Source: Nitrosomonas sp. (GTDB taxonomy: Bacteria; Pseudomonadota; Gammaproteobacteria; Burkholderiales; Nitrosomonadaceae). Taken from it: a stretch of 35,573 bases of DNA. Below, piece by piece: positions 1-9,485 of the stretch (position 1 is the stretch's first letter; the number at the start of each line of letters is the position of its first letter). The notes below the pieces were generated by a model. It worked only from the letters and a program-made list of their open reading frames with translations. It did not search any database and had not been told where the DNA came from. The position numbers and the translations under genes were made by a program. Location of the stretch: positions 1 through 35,573 of the forward strand of contig JAGOKN010000022.1 of the NCBI GenBank assembly GCA_017994575.1. The letters run 5' to 3'.

Positions 1-232
1 CCCGTTTAACTCTGGATAGCTCTAACTCAAGTTCAGTCAGCGGCTTCTGATGCTTGCACACTGTAGTGAGTTCTCCTCGTTTGTCAGCATAAACCCAATT
101 CTTTAGTGTCCCCTGGGGTAACGACAGCCGTTTTGCTGCTTCAACCAGAGTCAATCCGCTTTCTTTGAAAAACTTAATTGATTCCTTCCGAAATTCCTGA
201 CTATATTGTGTGCGGGGTAATTCCATTTTCAT
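1..232 (-). CDS. IS3-family transposase OrfA, N-terminal part (cut by window edge)
   Basis: An open frame starts at ATG 232 and runs off the left edge. It encodes about 77 residues beginning MKMELPRTQYSQEFRKES, followed by an HTH_Tnp_1-type helix-turn-helix containing SGLTLVEAAKRLSLPQGTLK and then NWVYADKRGEL. This is the typical N-terminus of the DNA-binding OrfA of IS3-family elements, which is joined to the DDE integrase OrfB by programmed frameshifting. A GGAGG sits 6 bases upstream of the ATG and supports this start; an in-frame second ATG lies two codons later. OrfB and the far inverted repeat would lie left of the window, so intactness cannot be judged. The near end of the element is probably around 280-290, where the minus strand reads TGCTGATTTTCAAGGAGTCC, but with only one end visible this is not proven. 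Confidence 0.85.
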   Translation of the reverse strand, partial: MKMELPRTQYSQEFRKESIKFFKESGLTLVEAAKRLSLPQGTLKNWVYADKRGELTTVCKHQKPLTELELELSRVKR

Positions 233-494
233 CCTCCATTTCATGTCTTCATTTTATGAAACTTCGGACTCCTTGAAAATCAGCATACTTCATTTTGCAA
301 GGGATAAATTTTTGATGAAAAAATGTCTGAATTAAGTATAGCAATAAGTAGATGAGTAATTTGACTGGCCGTATCATCTCTTTTTAGCGTGGATCTTCGC
401 CGTTCTCTGTTCCAATTCTTTAGCTTTGGGGACACGCTTAAATTCTCGCGGTTGCGCAGAGGTCTTTACGAAGAGTCAAGTTAGGGCAATAAAT
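233..494. other. Intergenic: IS end and possible gene tail
   Basis: No complete gene is seen. The part next to orfA holds its ribosome-binding site and probably the terminal inverted repeat of the insertion sequence. On the minus strand, 475-374 is an open frame of 33 codons ending in TGA, with no start codon after the preceding stop. It encodes a charged tail containing REFKRVPKAKELEQRTAK. This could be the leftover end of a gene destroyed when the IS arrived, but I do not recognise it. Confidence 0.4.
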
Positions 495-674
495 TCACAC
501 CAATTCAATTAAAAGCATAATAAATAGAATGATTACGATGATAGGAATGACAAATGCCATCCAATCTGAAGATGATCCGGTTGGACTAATTTTTATCATC
601 TTTCTAGCAACTGGAAACAAAACTATAATGAACATTACTAATGCCAATGCAGAAACAATTTGCATCCATTCCAT
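495..674 (-). CDS. Small two-helix membrane protein, unknown function
   Basis: A 59-residue protein starting MEWMQIVSALALVMFIIVLF. It has two hydrophobic segments (about residues 5-20 and 39-57) joined by a short basic and polar loop with KMIKISPTGSSSDWM, so it should be an inner-membrane hairpin. An upstream in-frame ATG at 686 would add four residues, but the AGGATGG sequence overlaps that codon. The same AGGATGG is about 8 bases from the ATG at 674, so I prefer the shorter form. The gene lies just beyond the terminator of the Bax-inhibitor gene and is probably transcribed separately. I do not recognise the family. Confidence 0.6.
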   Translation of the reverse strand: MEWMQIVSALALVMFIIVLFPVARKMIKISPTGSSSDWMAFVIPIIVIILFIMLLIELV

Positions 675-710
675 ATTATTCACCATCCTGTATCAGAGTT
701 TTATGCAGTC

Positions 711-736
711 AAAAAAAACCCCGGTTAGCCGGGGTT
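711..736 (-). terminator. Rho-independent terminator after the Bax-inhibitor gene
   Basis: On the minus strand the sequence AACCCCGG-CTAA-CCGGGGTT forms an 8-bp GC-rich hairpin followed by a run of eight T (positions 718-711). It starts 25 bases after the stop codon of the YccA-like gene and is oriented to end that transcript. Confidence 0.9.
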
Positions 737-761
737 CTAGAATCATCCTTTAGCTTGAGAA

Positions 762-1433
762 TCAATCATCATTGCCCATAATTCCCAGTATTTGTAACAG
801 ACTGATAAAAATATTAAAAATTGTCATGTACAACCCAATCGTAGCTAACACATAATTAGTCTCCCCGCCATGAATGATGCGGCTGGTATCATACAGAATG
901 AAGCCACTCATTATCATAATGACCACAGCGGAAATGGCTAATGACATGGCAGGTATAGCTAGGAAAATATTAGCGACTGCTGCGATTAACACCAACAAGA
1001 TACCAACCATCAAGAAGCCACCCAGGAAACTAAAGTCTTTTTGTGTAGCAAGCGCATAAGCAGACAAACCCAAGAATATGACGCCTGTTCCACCTAGTGA
1101 CAACGTGATAATACTACCGCCATTAGGCAAAGCAGCATACATGCTCAGCATCGGCCCCAGCCCAAATCCCAGCATGCCGGTAATCAGAAAAACAATTCCG
1201 ATACCTGCTGGAGAATTAGCAAAGCGTGGCAATACAAACATAGCAATGACCATGCCTCCGATGACTGATACCAAATAAGTCATTGGCGGCATATTCAAAA
1301 ACATTGAAAGCGCTGCAGTAAGGCCGCTAAATAGCAATGTCATCGATAAAAGCATGTATGTATTGCGTAACACCTTGTTAGTCGCTAAAGCAGATGTGGA
1401 CCTTTGAGCAACTGTTGAGTAGTTTTGATTCAT
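762..1433 (-). CDS. Bax inhibitor-1 / YccA family membrane protein
   Basis: A 223-residue protein with seven hydrophobic segments and a short hydrophilic N-terminus (MNQNYSTVAQRSTSALATNK). The segment with GFILYDTSRIIHGGETNY before the last helix is the family signature. Members are inner-membrane proteins; Escherichia coli YccA restrains the FtsH protease, and other relatives act as pH-sensitive calcium channels, but the role here is inferred only at family level. A TTG at 1442 would extend the frame by three codons, but it abuts GGAGG. The ATG at 1433 has that GGAGG at 9 bases and is preferred. The gene is followed by a strong terminator and is separated by about 225 bases from the ruvB-linked gene upstream. 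Confidence 0.92.
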   Translation of the reverse strand: MNQNYSTVAQRSTSALATNKVLRNTYMLLSMTLLFSGLTAALSMFLNMPPMTYLVSVIGGMVIAMFVLPRFANSPAGIGIVFLITGMLGFGLGPMLSMYAALPNGGSIITLSLGGTGVIFLGLSAYALATQKDFSFLGGFLMVGILLVLIAAVANIFLAIPAMSLAISAVVIMIMSGFILYDTSRIIHGGETNYVLATIGLYMTIFNIFISLLQILGIMGNDD

Positions 1434-1658
1434 ACGAAACAACCTCCAATTAAAAATTAATTACCAAATCATTCTAACAAGCAATAGGACTCGCGTATCT
1501 CTTGTATAGTTCAAAGCATACCATGAAAAGCATTCATGTTATTTCATAAGCCGCCGGTTCCCTTTTTAAAGAAAGGGATATATTTTGCTCTTAATTTTCA
1601 GAATCGCACCAAATATTGAAATTCAGTCTTATTAGTTAAGCCAATGTTTTAGTATGAC

Positions 1659-2099
1659 TTATTCTTCCGTGGCTTGTGTTAATGCAAAATTATAGACAAG
1701 AAAGAACCCACCTCGCTCTATCAGAGTAATATTTAAATTAACAAGGCCCATCTCAAAGTGTGCGATACCTGAATAATTAATACGCTTTTCACCCACCAAA
1801 GAGAACGCACTGATTGTACGTGAAAAATTCAGTTCCTTGATGGACTGGAAACGACCAAAACTACGATAAAGATTCATTAATTTATCTAATTGCTCGTCAC
1901 TCACAGCTTGTTTAGCTTCGGGCGCCAAGTGAATTAGCAGCACTTGCTTATTCCAACTCGAGATTTCAGTGAGTATTTGAGCAACAGCAGGCTCTGCATT
2001 TTTACTGTAAAAATCTTTTTCCCGATTGGTATAAAAATACAACATAACAACTAGTGTCATGAGTATTGCTATGATGATACGTAATGTCTGAATTTTCAT
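1659..2099 (-). CDS. Membrane-anchored protein of unknown function downstream of ruvB
   Basis: A 146-residue protein starting MKIQTLRIIIAILMTLVVML, an uncleaved-looking N-terminal anchor, followed by a soluble extracytoplasmic domain of about 120 residues. The domain ends in alternating beta-like stretches (RINYSGIAHFEMGLVNLNIT, GGFFLVYNFAL), which suggests a small alpha-plus-beta fold of the NTF2 or DUF4864 kind, but this is a guess from pattern. It begins 26 bases after the ruvB stop, so it is probably the last gene of the yebC-ruvCAB unit. I see no functional link to recombination. Confidence 0.7.
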   Translation of the reverse strand: MKIQTLRIIIAILMTLVVMLYFYTNREKDFYSKNAEPAVAQILTEISSWNKQVLLIHLAPEAKQAVSDEQLDKLMNLYRSFGRFQSIKELNFSRTISAFSLVGEKRINYSGIAHFEMGLVNLNITLIERGGFFLVYNFALTQATEE

Positions 2100-2125
2100 A
2101 AATTATTAATTATAGACTCAACTTT

Positions 2126-3172
2126 CTACAAATTAGCTTCTTCCCACAGTTCACCATTCAATCCATTTCTTGGCAAAGCAACGCCAAAATGTTGATATGT
2201 CATTGTAGTAGCCATGCGCCCCCTTGGAGTACGCTTTAAGAAACCTTGTTGAATCAAATAAGGCTCCAGTACATCTTCAATCGTGTCACGCTCTTCACTA
2301 ATGGCCGCAGCAAGATTATCAACCCCAACAGGACCGCCGTTGAATTTTTCTATTACGGCCAATAACAATTTTCTATCCATAATATCTAAACCTATTATGT
2401 CCACATCCAGCATACTCAGCGCCGCATCCGCCACTAAATGAGTGACATGTCCATCAGCTTTGACCTCAGCGAAATCTCGAACACGACGCAGCAATCGATT
2501 TGCAATACGCGGAGTACCTCGAGAACGGCGAGCTATCTCAAATGCGCCATCGGGTGAAATTTTCACGTTCAGCAATCCTGCAGACCGGACCACAATTTTA
2601 CTTAATTCGTCTGGCGTATAAAATTCTAGCCGAGAGACTATTCCGAAACGATCACGCAGTGGATTAGTCAACATTCCCGCACGTGTAGTGGCTCCGACTA
2701 GAGTAAAGGGCGGTAAATCCAATTTTACAGAGCGCGCAGCCGGGCCTTCACCAATCATGATATCTAGTTGATAATCCTCCAATGCCGGATAAAGAATTTC
2801 CTCCACCATCGGAGAAAGGCGATGAATTTCATCAATAAATAAAACATCATTGGGCTCAAGATTTGTCAGTAGTGCTGCCAAATCACCTGGACGCTCCAGC
2901 ACTGGACCAGAAGTCTGACGCAAATTAACTCCCATTTCTCGCGCAATAATATGCGCAAGCGTAGTTTTACCAAGACCAGGGGGACCGAATAATAAAACAT
3001 GATCCAATGCTTCGCGACGATTCCTGGCTGCTTCAATAAAAATCTGCAACTGTTCGCGAATTTTCTCCTGACCAACATACTCTTCCAGTTGCTTGGGTCG
3101 TAAAGCCCGCTCTAAAATCTCTTCCTGGGAAGATGAAGAAACTGCAGCAATCAGTCGATCGGTTTCAATCAT
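2126..3172 (-). CDS. ruvB: Holliday junction branch-migration ATPase RuvB
   Basis: A 348-residue AAA+ ATPase that works as a hexameric ring with RuvA to drive branch migration of Holliday junctions. Visible motifs are Walker [13 protein letters not shown], Walker B DEIHRL, sensor 1 in [18 protein letters not shown] (which also carries the arginine finger) and sensor 2 in [17 protein letters not shown]. The C-terminal winged-helix domain ends with [10 protein letters not shown], as in the family, and the length is normal. It begins 21 bases after the ruvA stop in the yebC-ruvC-ruvA-ruvB order common in proteobacteria. Confidence 0.98.
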   Translation of the reverse strand: MIETDRLIAAVSSSSQEEILERALRPKQLEEYVGQEKIREQLQIFIEAARNRREALDHVLLFGPPGLGKTTLAHIIAREMGVNLRQTSGPVLERPGDLAALLTNLEPNDVLFIDEIHRLSPMVEEILYPALEDYQLDIMIGEGPAARSVKLDLPPFTLVGATTRAGMLTNPLRDRFGIVSRLEFYTPDELSKIVVRSAGLLNVKISPDGAFEIARRSRGTPRIANRLLRRVRDFAEVKADGHVTHLVADAALSMLDVDIIGLDIMDRKLLLAVIEKFNGGPVGVDNLAAAISEERDTIEDVLEPYLIQQGFLKRTPRGRMATTMTYQHFGVALPRNGLNGELWEEANL

Positions 3173-3193
3173 TCAATATTCTGCTTTCAACTA

Positions 3194-3778
3194 TTATTTT
3201 GCCTTCGATAATAACTGCAATGCTTGACGTATACCATCAGAGATAGTCGCATTTGCAGATATTTGTTTGACAGCCCAACCAGCTTCCTTATCATTATAAC
3301 CCAGTGATAACAATGCATTAAGTATGTCATGGTCATTACCTAACGCTGGCTTAGCTTGACCTGAATCAATTACGGCAGAATCCAGTTTATCGCGCAACTC
3401 TAATAATAAACGTTCAGCAGTCTTTTTCCCAATCCCAGGCACTCTGATCAGTTGTGCGCTATCCTGTGTCTCAACGGCATGGTGCAAATCAGATACACTT
3501 AAGCCCGACAAAAGAGCCAGAGCAGTTCTGGCACCTACCCCGGAGATTTTCACCAATTGGCGAAAGGTCTGACGCTCTGATTCAGTCGAAAAACCGAATA
3601 AAAGGTGCATATCTTCACGTATGACAAGATGCGTATACAACACAACTTGCATACCAACTGTTGGAAGATCATAAAAGGTACTCATCGGCACATCCACTTC
3701 ATAACCAACGCCTTGCACATCCAACAGTACCTGTGGCGGATGTTTTTCGAGCAGTATGCCAGTTAAACGCCCGATCAT
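3194..3778 (-). CDS. ruvA: Holliday junction DNA-binding protein RuvA
   Basis: A 194-residue protein starting [20 protein letters not shown], the standard RuvA OB-fold N-terminus. It is followed by paired helix-hairpin-helix motifs ([17 protein letters not shown] and [20 protein letters not shown]) and a C-terminal domain with [16 protein letters not shown] that contacts RuvB. RuvA tetramers hold the four-way junction. The open frame extends 25 codons upstream, but those residues are non-homologous overlap with ruvC. The ATG at 3778 overlaps the ruvC stop as ATGA, implying translational coupling. Confidence 0.97.
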   Translation of the reverse strand: MIGRLTGILLEKHPPQVLLDVQGVGYEVDVPMSTFYDLPTVGMQVVLYTHLVIREDMHLLFGFSTESERQTFRQLVKISGVGARTALALLSGLSVSDLHHAVETQDSAQLIRVPGIGKKTAERLLLELRDKLDSAVIDSGQAKPALGNDHDILNALLSLGYNDKEAGWAVKQISANATISDGIRQALQLLSKAK

Positions 3779-4293
3779 ACTAAGCGCCCCCGTTTCATTC
3801 GATAACCTATTGTGGAAATTCTTCCCAGCCCCAATCCACCATGAGCATGGCAAATTGCGCAGGCTAATGCATCTGCAGCATCAGCACTGGGATTACTTGC
3901 CAAACTAAGTAATCGCATGACCATAGCCTGCACTTGATCTTTTTTTGCATGACCATTGCCTACCACAGCTTGTTTTATTTGCAGTGCAGTATATTCCGCA
4001 ACAATGAGATTATTCATGACCGCCGCACAAATAGCAGCACCACGCGCCTGCCCCAGCAATAATGTTGATTTAGGATTGATATTTACAAAAACTTGCTCAA
4101 TGGCAACCTGTTCAGGTTGATACTGGAAGATCACTTCTCTCAAGTTATCGAGAATCAACTTGAGACGGTCTGGTAATTCACCTTCGGAGGTTTTGACACA
4201 CCCACTGCTAATATAGGTTAAATTACCTCCATTTTTATCTATCACACCAAAGCCAGTAATACGTAAACCAGGATCTATACCAAGAATACGAAT
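3775..4293 (-). CDS. ruvC: Holliday junction resolvase RuvC (apparent ATT start)
   Basis: RuvC is the dimeric endonuclease that cuts Holliday junctions. The four acidic catalytic residues are all visible, but only if translation begins at ATT 4293. That gives [15 protein letters not shown] with the first Asp, then AIEQVF with the Glu, then [14 protein letters not shown] with the last two Asp. The first NTG codon in frame is a GTG at 4245, which would delete IDPG. No ATG, GTG or TTG lies between that point and the upstream in-frame TGA. AGGTGAT, matching the extended anti-Shine-Dalgarno, stands just before the ATT. The result is 172 residues, a normal length. One missing A in the AAAA run at about 4294-4297 would be an alternative explanation, because it would put an upstream GTG in frame. 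Confidence 0.93.
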   Translation of the reverse strand: MRILGIDPGLRITGFGVIDKNGGNLTYISSGCVKTSEGELPDRLKLILDNLREVIFQYQPEQVAIEQVFVNINPKSTLLLGQARGAAICAAVMNNLIVAEYTALQIKQAVVGNGHAKKDQVQAMVMRLLSLASNPSADAADALACAICHAHGGLGLGRISTIGYRMKRGRLV

Positions 4294-4319
4294 TTTATCA
4301 CCTGTTTGTAGAGGGATTT

Positions 4320-5045
4320 TTATTCATCAAGAACAGCTGTAGTGTAAACATTCTGCACATCATCAAGACTTTCCAGCGCATCCAGTAATTTCTGCATTTT
4401 CACTGCATCGTCACCGGTCAATAATGCTTCATTACTTGGTTTCATGGTCACTTCTGTCAACTCGGCTCTAAAGCCTGCTTTCTCCAAGACTGCTTTGACG
4501 GTTATAAATTCATACGGAGCAGTAATGACCTCGATACTACCATCCTCATTACTGATCACATCTTCAGCGCCAGCCTCCAATGCCGCTTCTATGAGCTTAT
4601 CTTCGTTGGTTCCTGGGGCAAAGATTAATTGACCACAATGTTTGAACAAGAAACTAACAGAACCATCTGTACCCAAATTACCGCCGAACTTAGTAAAAGC
4701 ATGACGTACATCGGCTACCGTTCGAACGCGATTATCCGTCATACAATCGACCATTACTGCAGCACCCACAATCCCATAGCCTTCATAACGAATTTCTTCA
4801 TAATCGACGCCATCCAAATCCCCACTACCACGTTTGATCGCGCGCTCTACATTGTCCTTAGGCATATTCTGATCATATGCCTTATCCACAGCCAAACGTA
4901 ATCTTGGATTACTATCCGGGTCTCCACCCGCCATACGAGCAGCTACCGTTATTTCTTTTATGAGTCGTGTAAACACCTTACCGCGCTTGGCATCTTGCGC
5001 AGCTTTTTTGTGTTTAATATTCGCCCATTTACTATGACCTGCCAT
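4320..5045 (-). CDS. yebC: YebC/TACO1-family transcription and translation regulator
   Basis: A 241-residue YebC-family protein with the hallmark start [20 protein letters not shown], then [20 protein letters not shown] and [20 protein letters not shown]. Family members bind DNA or RNA; recent work links some to relieving ribosome stalling on proline-rich runs, and older work to transcriptional control. Here it precedes ruvC by 26 bases, the classic position. The ATG has AAAGGA about 9 bases upstream. The open leader between glmS and yebC contains an inverted repeat (5069-5088). Confidence 0.95.
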   Translation of the reverse strand: MAGHSKWANIKHKKAAQDAKRGKVFTRLIKEITVAARMAGGDPDSNPRLRLAVDKAYDQNMPKDNVERAIKRGSGDLDGVDYEEIRYEGYGIVGAAVMVDCMTDNRVRTVADVRHAFTKFGGNLGTDGSVSFLFKHCGQLIFAPGTNEDKLIEAALEAGAEDVISNEDGSIEVITAPYEFITVKAVLEKAGFRAELTEVTMKPSNEALLTGDDAVKMQKLLDALESLDDVQNVYTTAVLDE

Positions 5046-5068
5046 TGATCTTTATCCTTTACAAAAGT

Positions 5069-5088
5069 AGTTTTGTAACCACAAAACT
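5069..5088. repeat. Perfect 8-bp inverted repeat in the yebC leader
   Basis: AGTTTTGT-AACC-ACAAAACT lies 24-43 bases upstream of the yebC start codon. It is AT-rich and has no T-run, so a terminator is unlikely. It could be a weak RNA hairpin or a dimeric operator; function unknown. Confidence 0.4.
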
Positions 5089-5187
5089 GCATCCTGTGCA
5101 AAATATTACACCTCAAACTTAATAGCCTATGATGCTGTTCTGTATAACATGACCGATCGCCTTCAAATTCAATCAACACAATTATAC

Positions 5188-7035
5188 TTATTCAACGGTT
5201 ACCGCTTTTGCCAGATTTCTGGGTTTATCAACGTCAGTACCTTTCACCAGGGAAACGTGATAAGCCAGCAACTGCAATGGTATTGTATGAAGAATTGGAC
5301 TCAGCAAGCCTGCATGCTCTGCTAATCGTATCACATGCAGCCCCTCACTTTCTGCAATCTGGGAATCTGCATCCGCAAACACATAGAGTTCTCCGCCTCG
5401 TGCGTGCACTTCTTGCAAATTAGATTTTAATTTTCCCAACAACTGATCATTAGGAGCAATGGCGACGATAGGCATTTCACTATCCACTAGAGCAAGAGGG
5501 CCATGTTTTAGCTCACCAGCAGCATAAGCCTCAGCGTGAATATAAGAAATTTCTTTAAGTTTAAGCGCCCCTTCCATTGCAATAGGATAATGGACGCCAC
5601 GCCCTAAAAATAGCGCGTGACGTTTTTGGGCAAAACTTTTAGCCCAAATTTTAACTTGCGGCTCTACTTGAAGCGCATGTTGCAAAGCAACCGGCAAATG
5701 GCGCAATGCAGCAATTACCTTCTTCTCATCATCCACGGATAATTTTTGATGCATCTTTGCCAATGTCACTGTCAACAACAATAGCGATGCCAGCTGCGTT
5801 GTAAATGCTTTAGTGGACGCCACACCTATTTCTGGGCCGGCACGGGTAAGAAAACGCAAATCAGTCTGTCGTATCAAAGCACTCTCTGGCACATTGCAAA
5901 TAGCCAAACTATAGTGGTGGCCGAGTTTCTTTGCATAATTCAGCGCCGCCAATGTGTCAGCAGTCTCCCCAGATTGCGAAATACCGATCACCAATGTATT
6001 GGGATCCGCGATTGGATCACGGTAGCGATATTCACTAGCAATCTCAACATTACAAGACATTCCAGCAACGGTTTCCAACCAATATCGAGCGACCAAACCC
6101 GCATGATAACTAGTTCCACAAGCCAGGATCAAAATCTTATTGGTTTTGGAAAAAATCTTTTCTGCCTCGCTACCGAATAAATTAGGAGAAATCGATTGTG
6201 CATTGAGCACCATCTCCAATGTGTTAGCTACTGCACTCGGTTGCTCGAATATTTCCTTCTGCATGTAATGTGCATAAGGCCCCAATTCAATCGCCTCGTT
6301 GGATAAAGTGCTTTCATGCACAGTACGCTGCACCGGGTCACCTAATTGATTTTGCAAACAATTTACAATACGATAACCATCATTATTTAGCTCTGCAACA
6401 TCACCTTCCTCCAGATAAATAATGCTGCGTGTAGCCTGTAATAATGCTGAAGTATCTGATGCCACATAATTACCATCTTCTCCCACTCCTATCAGCAAAG
6501 GCGCTCCATTTCGTGCAACAATAATACGCTCGGGATGATCTTCTTCAATCACTGCGATTGCATAAGCCCCTTGCAGTTCTGCTAAAGACAGACAAACCGC
6601 TTTAAACAAATCAGTTTCATGCTTTAGATTAAATGCTATTAAATGTGCAATCACTTCGGTATCGGTATCTGATAAAAATTCAAATCCCTTATCTTTCAGG
6701 CTTGAACGTATGGCTTCATGATTTTCGATGATTCCATTATGCACCACAGCTATTTTGGAATCCTGACCAGAAAAATGAGGATGTGCATTACGTTCAGAAG
6801 GCACGCCGTGCGTTGCCCAACGAGTATGTGCAATACCTGCCAAACCCTGAGTCTTTTGTTGCACTACCAGTTTGTTCAATTCTGTTACACGCCCGGTCGT
6901 GCGCACCCTTTCCAATCCTTTATTGGTTACAACCAAACCGGCAGAATCGTAACCTCGATACTCTAGTCGCAGTAAACCTTCCAGTAAAACTGGAACAACG
7001 TTAGTATTTGCAATAGCACCAATTATTCCGCACAT
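5188..7035 (-). CDS. glmS: Glutamine-fructose-6-phosphate aminotransferase (isomerizing)
   Basis: A 615-residue enzyme that makes glucosamine-6-phosphate from fructose-6-phosphate and glutamine, the first step to UDP-GlcNAc. It starts MCGIIGAI, so Cys2 is the N-terminal nucleophile of the class II glutaminase domain (to about residue 220, with HTRWATHG and HNGIIENH). Two SIS domains follow, with the sugar-phosphate motifs [10 protein letters not shown] and [10 protein letters not shown]. The C-terminus [15 protein letters not shown] is the conserved end that closes the active site. Length is normal (E. coli 609). It lies 57 bases downstream of glmU, consistent with a glmUS operon. I see no glmS ribozyme in the short leader. 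Confidence 0.98.
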   Translation of the reverse strand: MCGIIGAIANTNVVPVLLEGLLRLEYRGYDSAGLVVTNKGLERVRTTGRVTELNKLVVQQKTQGLAGIAHTRWATHGVPSERNAHPHFSGQDSKIAVVHNGIIENHEAIRSSLKDKGFEFLSDTDTEVIAHLIAFNLKHETDLFKAVCLSLAELQGAYAIAVIEEDHPERIIVARNGAPLLIGVGEDGNYVASDTSALLQATRSIIYLEEGDVAELNNDGYRIVNCLQNQLGDPVQRTVHESTLSNEAIELGPYAHYMQKEIFEQPSAVANTLEMVLNAQSISPNLFGSEAEKIFSKTNKILILACGTSYHAGLVARYWLETVAGMSCNVEIASEYRYRDPIADPNTLVIGISQSGETADTLAALNYAKKLGHHYSLAICNVPESALIRQTDLRFLTRAGPEIGVASTKAFTTQLASLLLLTVTLAKMHQKLSVDDEKKVIAALRHLPVALQHALQVEPQVKIWAKSFAQKRHALFLGRGVHYPIAMEGALKLKEISYIHAEAYAAGELKHGPLALVDSEMPIVAIAPNDQLLGKLKSNLQEVHARGGELYVFADADSQIAESEGLHVIRLAEHAGLLSPILHTIPLQLLAYHVSLVKGTDVDKPRNLAKAVTVE

Positions 7036-7092
7036 CTCATGATTTCCCTGTCAAATCAAAAATACTTAAGCTACAAAGGAAGGTTTCACTCA

Positions 7093-8466
7093 TCATTTCT
7101 TCAATTTTGAAGGACGTTTCCATTCCGTATAGCTCACTTGTTTTGTTCGCGACAATGTCAATGAATCTTCTGGCGTATCTTTTACAATGGTGGAACCTGC
7201 ACCAATTGTTGAACCTTTAGAAATTTTAACTGGCGCTATCAGTTGAGTGTTTGAGCCTATAAACACATCATCTTCAATAATGGTTTGGTATTTATTAGCT
7301 CCATCATAGTTACATGTAATCGTTCCAGCACCCACATTGACATTCTTTCCAACCACAGAATCGCCTATGTAGCTTAAATGATTTGCTTTACTGCCCAACG
7401 CTATTTGACTATTTTTAACTTCAACAAAATTACCAATATGAACTTTGCTAGAGAGTTTTGTACCTGGCCGTATGCGCGCATAGGGTCCAATCTTGCAATT
7501 TTCCCCGATTTCGGCGCCTTCAATCAGGCTATACGGATGAATTATTGTACCTGATTCAACCGTTACATTTTTCAATGTGCAATGCGCTCCCACCTTCACA
7601 TCATTGCCCAATTTGACGTTACCTTCAAAAATACAATTAATGTCAATCGCCACATCTGATCCGCAAGATAACTCTCCACGTATATCTATACGCGCCGGAT
7701 CTGTCATGCCAACACCGGATTCTAGCAATTTATGGGCTTGTTCTTTCTGATAAATTCTTTCAAGTTCTGCCAATTGATGTTTATTATTAACTCCCATTAC
7801 TTCCCAGAAATTCGTTGGTTGTGTGGATCTGATATGAATATTATCTTTAACAGCCATACCAATAATATCTGTCAAGTAATACTCATGCTGTGCATTTTTG
7901 TTTTCAATGTTCGGCAACCATTTATGCAATTGAATATTTGGGATAAGCATAACACCTGTATTAATTTCATTAATAGCCTGCTGATCAGCATTGGCATCTT
8001 TCTGCTCTACGATGGCAACAATCTCACTTGTTTTAGGATCACGTATAATCCTGCCATATCCAAAAGGATCTTTTACAAGTGCAGTCAATAACGAAAAATA
8101 TTTTCCTTCTGACTGTTTAATAAGCTCTCGCAAAGTATCAATGCCAACTAATGGAACATCCCCATACAACACGAGCGTAAAACCATCTTTATCAAGATGT
8201 GATTGTGCTTGCATCAGCGCATGACCTGTTCCCAACTGTTGTTCTTGCATTACCCAAGTCAAGTCGTCAGCCGCAGTCGATTGTTTAACTACTTCACCTC
8301 CATGACCTATAACTATGCAGATCTTTTGAGGCGATAGTAATCGAGCAATATTGACGACATGTTCAAGTAAAGGACTCCCTGCCAGAATATGCATTACTTT
8401 AGGAAGTGAAGATTGCATGCGCTTTCCCGCACCGGCTGCGAGTATTACTACATTAAGATTTATCAT
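7093..8466 (-). CDS. glmU: Bifunctional GlmU: GlcN-1-P acetyltransferase / UDP-GlcNAc pyrophosphorylase
   Basis: A 457-residue bifunctional cytoplasmic enzyme. The N-terminal half is a nucleotidyltransferase with LAAGAGKRMQSSLPKVMH, QLGTGHA and LYGDVPL. The C-terminal half is a left-handed beta helix of hexapeptide repeats with NFVEVKNS, NHLSYIGD and GAGTITCNYDG, carrying the acetyltransferase site. It converts glucosamine-1-phosphate to UDP-GlcNAc for peptidoglycan and lipopolysaccharide. It is the first gene of the minus-strand block. A TATAAT on the minus strand (8529-8524) could be its -10, but no good -35 is visible. Confidence 0.98.
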   Translation of the reverse strand: MINLNVVILAAGAGKRMQSSLPKVMHILAGSPLLEHVVNIARLLSPQKICIVIGHGGEVVKQSTAADDLTWVMQEQQLGTGHALMQAQSHLDKDGFTLVLYGDVPLVGIDTLRELIKQSEGKYFSLLTALVKDPFGYGRIIRDPKTSEIVAIVEQKDANADQQAINEINTGVMLIPNIQLHKWLPNIENKNAQHEYYLTDIIGMAVKDNIHIRSTQPTNFWEVMGVNNKHQLAELERIYQKEQAHKLLESGVGMTDPARIDIRGELSCGSDVAIDINCIFEGNVKLGNDVKVGAHCTLKNVTVESGTIIHPYSLIEGAEIGENCKIGPYARIRPGTKLSSKVHIGNFVEVKNSQIALGSKANHLSYIGDSVVGKNVNVGAGTITCNYDGANKYQTIIEDDVFIGSNTQLIAPVKISKGSTIGAGSTIVKDTPEDSLTLSRTKQVSYTEWKRPSKLKK

Positions 8467-9485
8467 GATATTAATAGCTCTCTTTACTCGAAAATAACAT
8501 AATCAGATTTCAAACTTTAAATTATTATAATTATTTGGACATAAGGACATTCACTCGATTAACGAACATAAACCAATGCAGTTCATAAATACCTTTCCCG
8601 TATTATTTAAGGACTAAATAAAGGAAATCAATTACAAGCATTATCGCCGCTTGAGATAGCTGTTATGAGCTTTACTTCATTAGAACAAAGCCAAGCTTTT
8701 GCAAGCATTCTATTCAAAATCAACTTGAATTTCTATCGCGCAGTTAATGAAAAGGTTAAATGCAATCTACACAGGCTTAAAAATGGTGTGACCGCCTAAG
8801 GGATTGTTCATGCACATCATGCAGGAACGAAAGAATACAACTGAACAGAGAATTGAATTGATTACCTTGCGATAGCGTCAGAAAACGCAGATACCCTATA
8901 ATTTAATTAACAAACGCAACCTGTTCCTCCCACTCCATTCTCGAATTTCACTGATAAGGAGATTAAATAAAATGTTACTGGCATTTCCATGTAAGACTCT
9001 TTCATTTTTATTGTCCTAAAGTAAACATCTACGAGAAATTTAAAAAATAAACTTTTTCTACGCACAACGTTTATTCTGCCAAAATAAAAAAAGGTTCAAA
9101 TGTATTAAGAATTGCCAATAACTTCCGCTTAAACTAGCCCCAAAGACTATTATTCAATTAGATTTTTGTATTTGCAGAATTGAAAAGATTCTTATTCTTA
9201 CAATGAACGTCTTGAGTCTGTTTTTTTACCGTACCTTACTTAAGAATCACAGATGAGGCCAAGTATTTCGTTAAAATAGATAGACAATGCTACTTTGGAC
9301 AAACCCAATAGTAACAGATTGCTCCGCTAGTTTGAAAAAGACAAAAAATTAGTCGCTCAGCTTCAAGAAAGTTATTTTGTTTACAATATTAAGATTATTA
9401 CTATGTTAGCTAAAAAAATGACTTCGACTCACCGGCCTCTGGATTAAACATTCATCTATTTTTTAATCATTTTTATAAATCTTTG
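8467..9485. other. AT-rich kilobase without a recognisable gene
   Basis: No frame over about 45 codons stands out and nothing resembles a tRNA or known RNA. Things that can be pointed to are the following. A possible glmU -10 lies at 8524-8529 (minus). A 44-codon plus-strand frame spans 8665-8799 without a convincing ribosome site. A plus-strand TATAAT at 8897-8902 is followed by AAGGAGAT and a 15-codon frame (8970-9017). A plus-strand stretch at about 9290-9450 reads protein-like (FEKDKKLVAQLQESYFVYN) but is broken by a TAG. The region looks like decayed coding sequence plus divergent promoters. Confidence 0.5.
8970..9017 (+). CDS. Possible 15-residue micro-ORF with strong ribosome site
   Basis: ATG at 8970 starts MLLAFPCKTLSFLLS followed by TAA. 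AAGGAGAT lies about 11 bases upstream, one of the best ribosome sites in the window, and a TATAAT lies about 70 bases upstream. The peptide is hydrophobic and resembles the start of a signal peptide, so this may be either a leader peptide or the surviving 5' end of a degraded gene. It has no recognisable relatives from sequence alone. Confidence 0.2.

Noticed and set aside
1556-1580. CCCTTTTTAAAGAAAGGG inverted repeat between the ruvB-linked gene and the YccA-like gene
   Set aside because: No T-run in the minus-strand direction needed to terminate the upstream gene; the stem is AT-rich and imperfect.
3779-3853. 25-codon N-terminal extension of ruvA
   Set aside because: It lies entirely in ruvC coding sequence in another frame and precedes the conserved MIGRLTG start.
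7036-7092. Search for a glmS ribozyme or riboswitch before glmS
   Set aside because: The 57-base gap after glmU is too short for one and glmS ribozymes are essentially confined to Gram-positive bacteria.
8665-8799. 44-codon plus-strand frame starting MSFTSLEQSQAFAS
   Set aside because: No ribosome-binding site and no recognisable domain; could arise by chance in AT-rich DNA.
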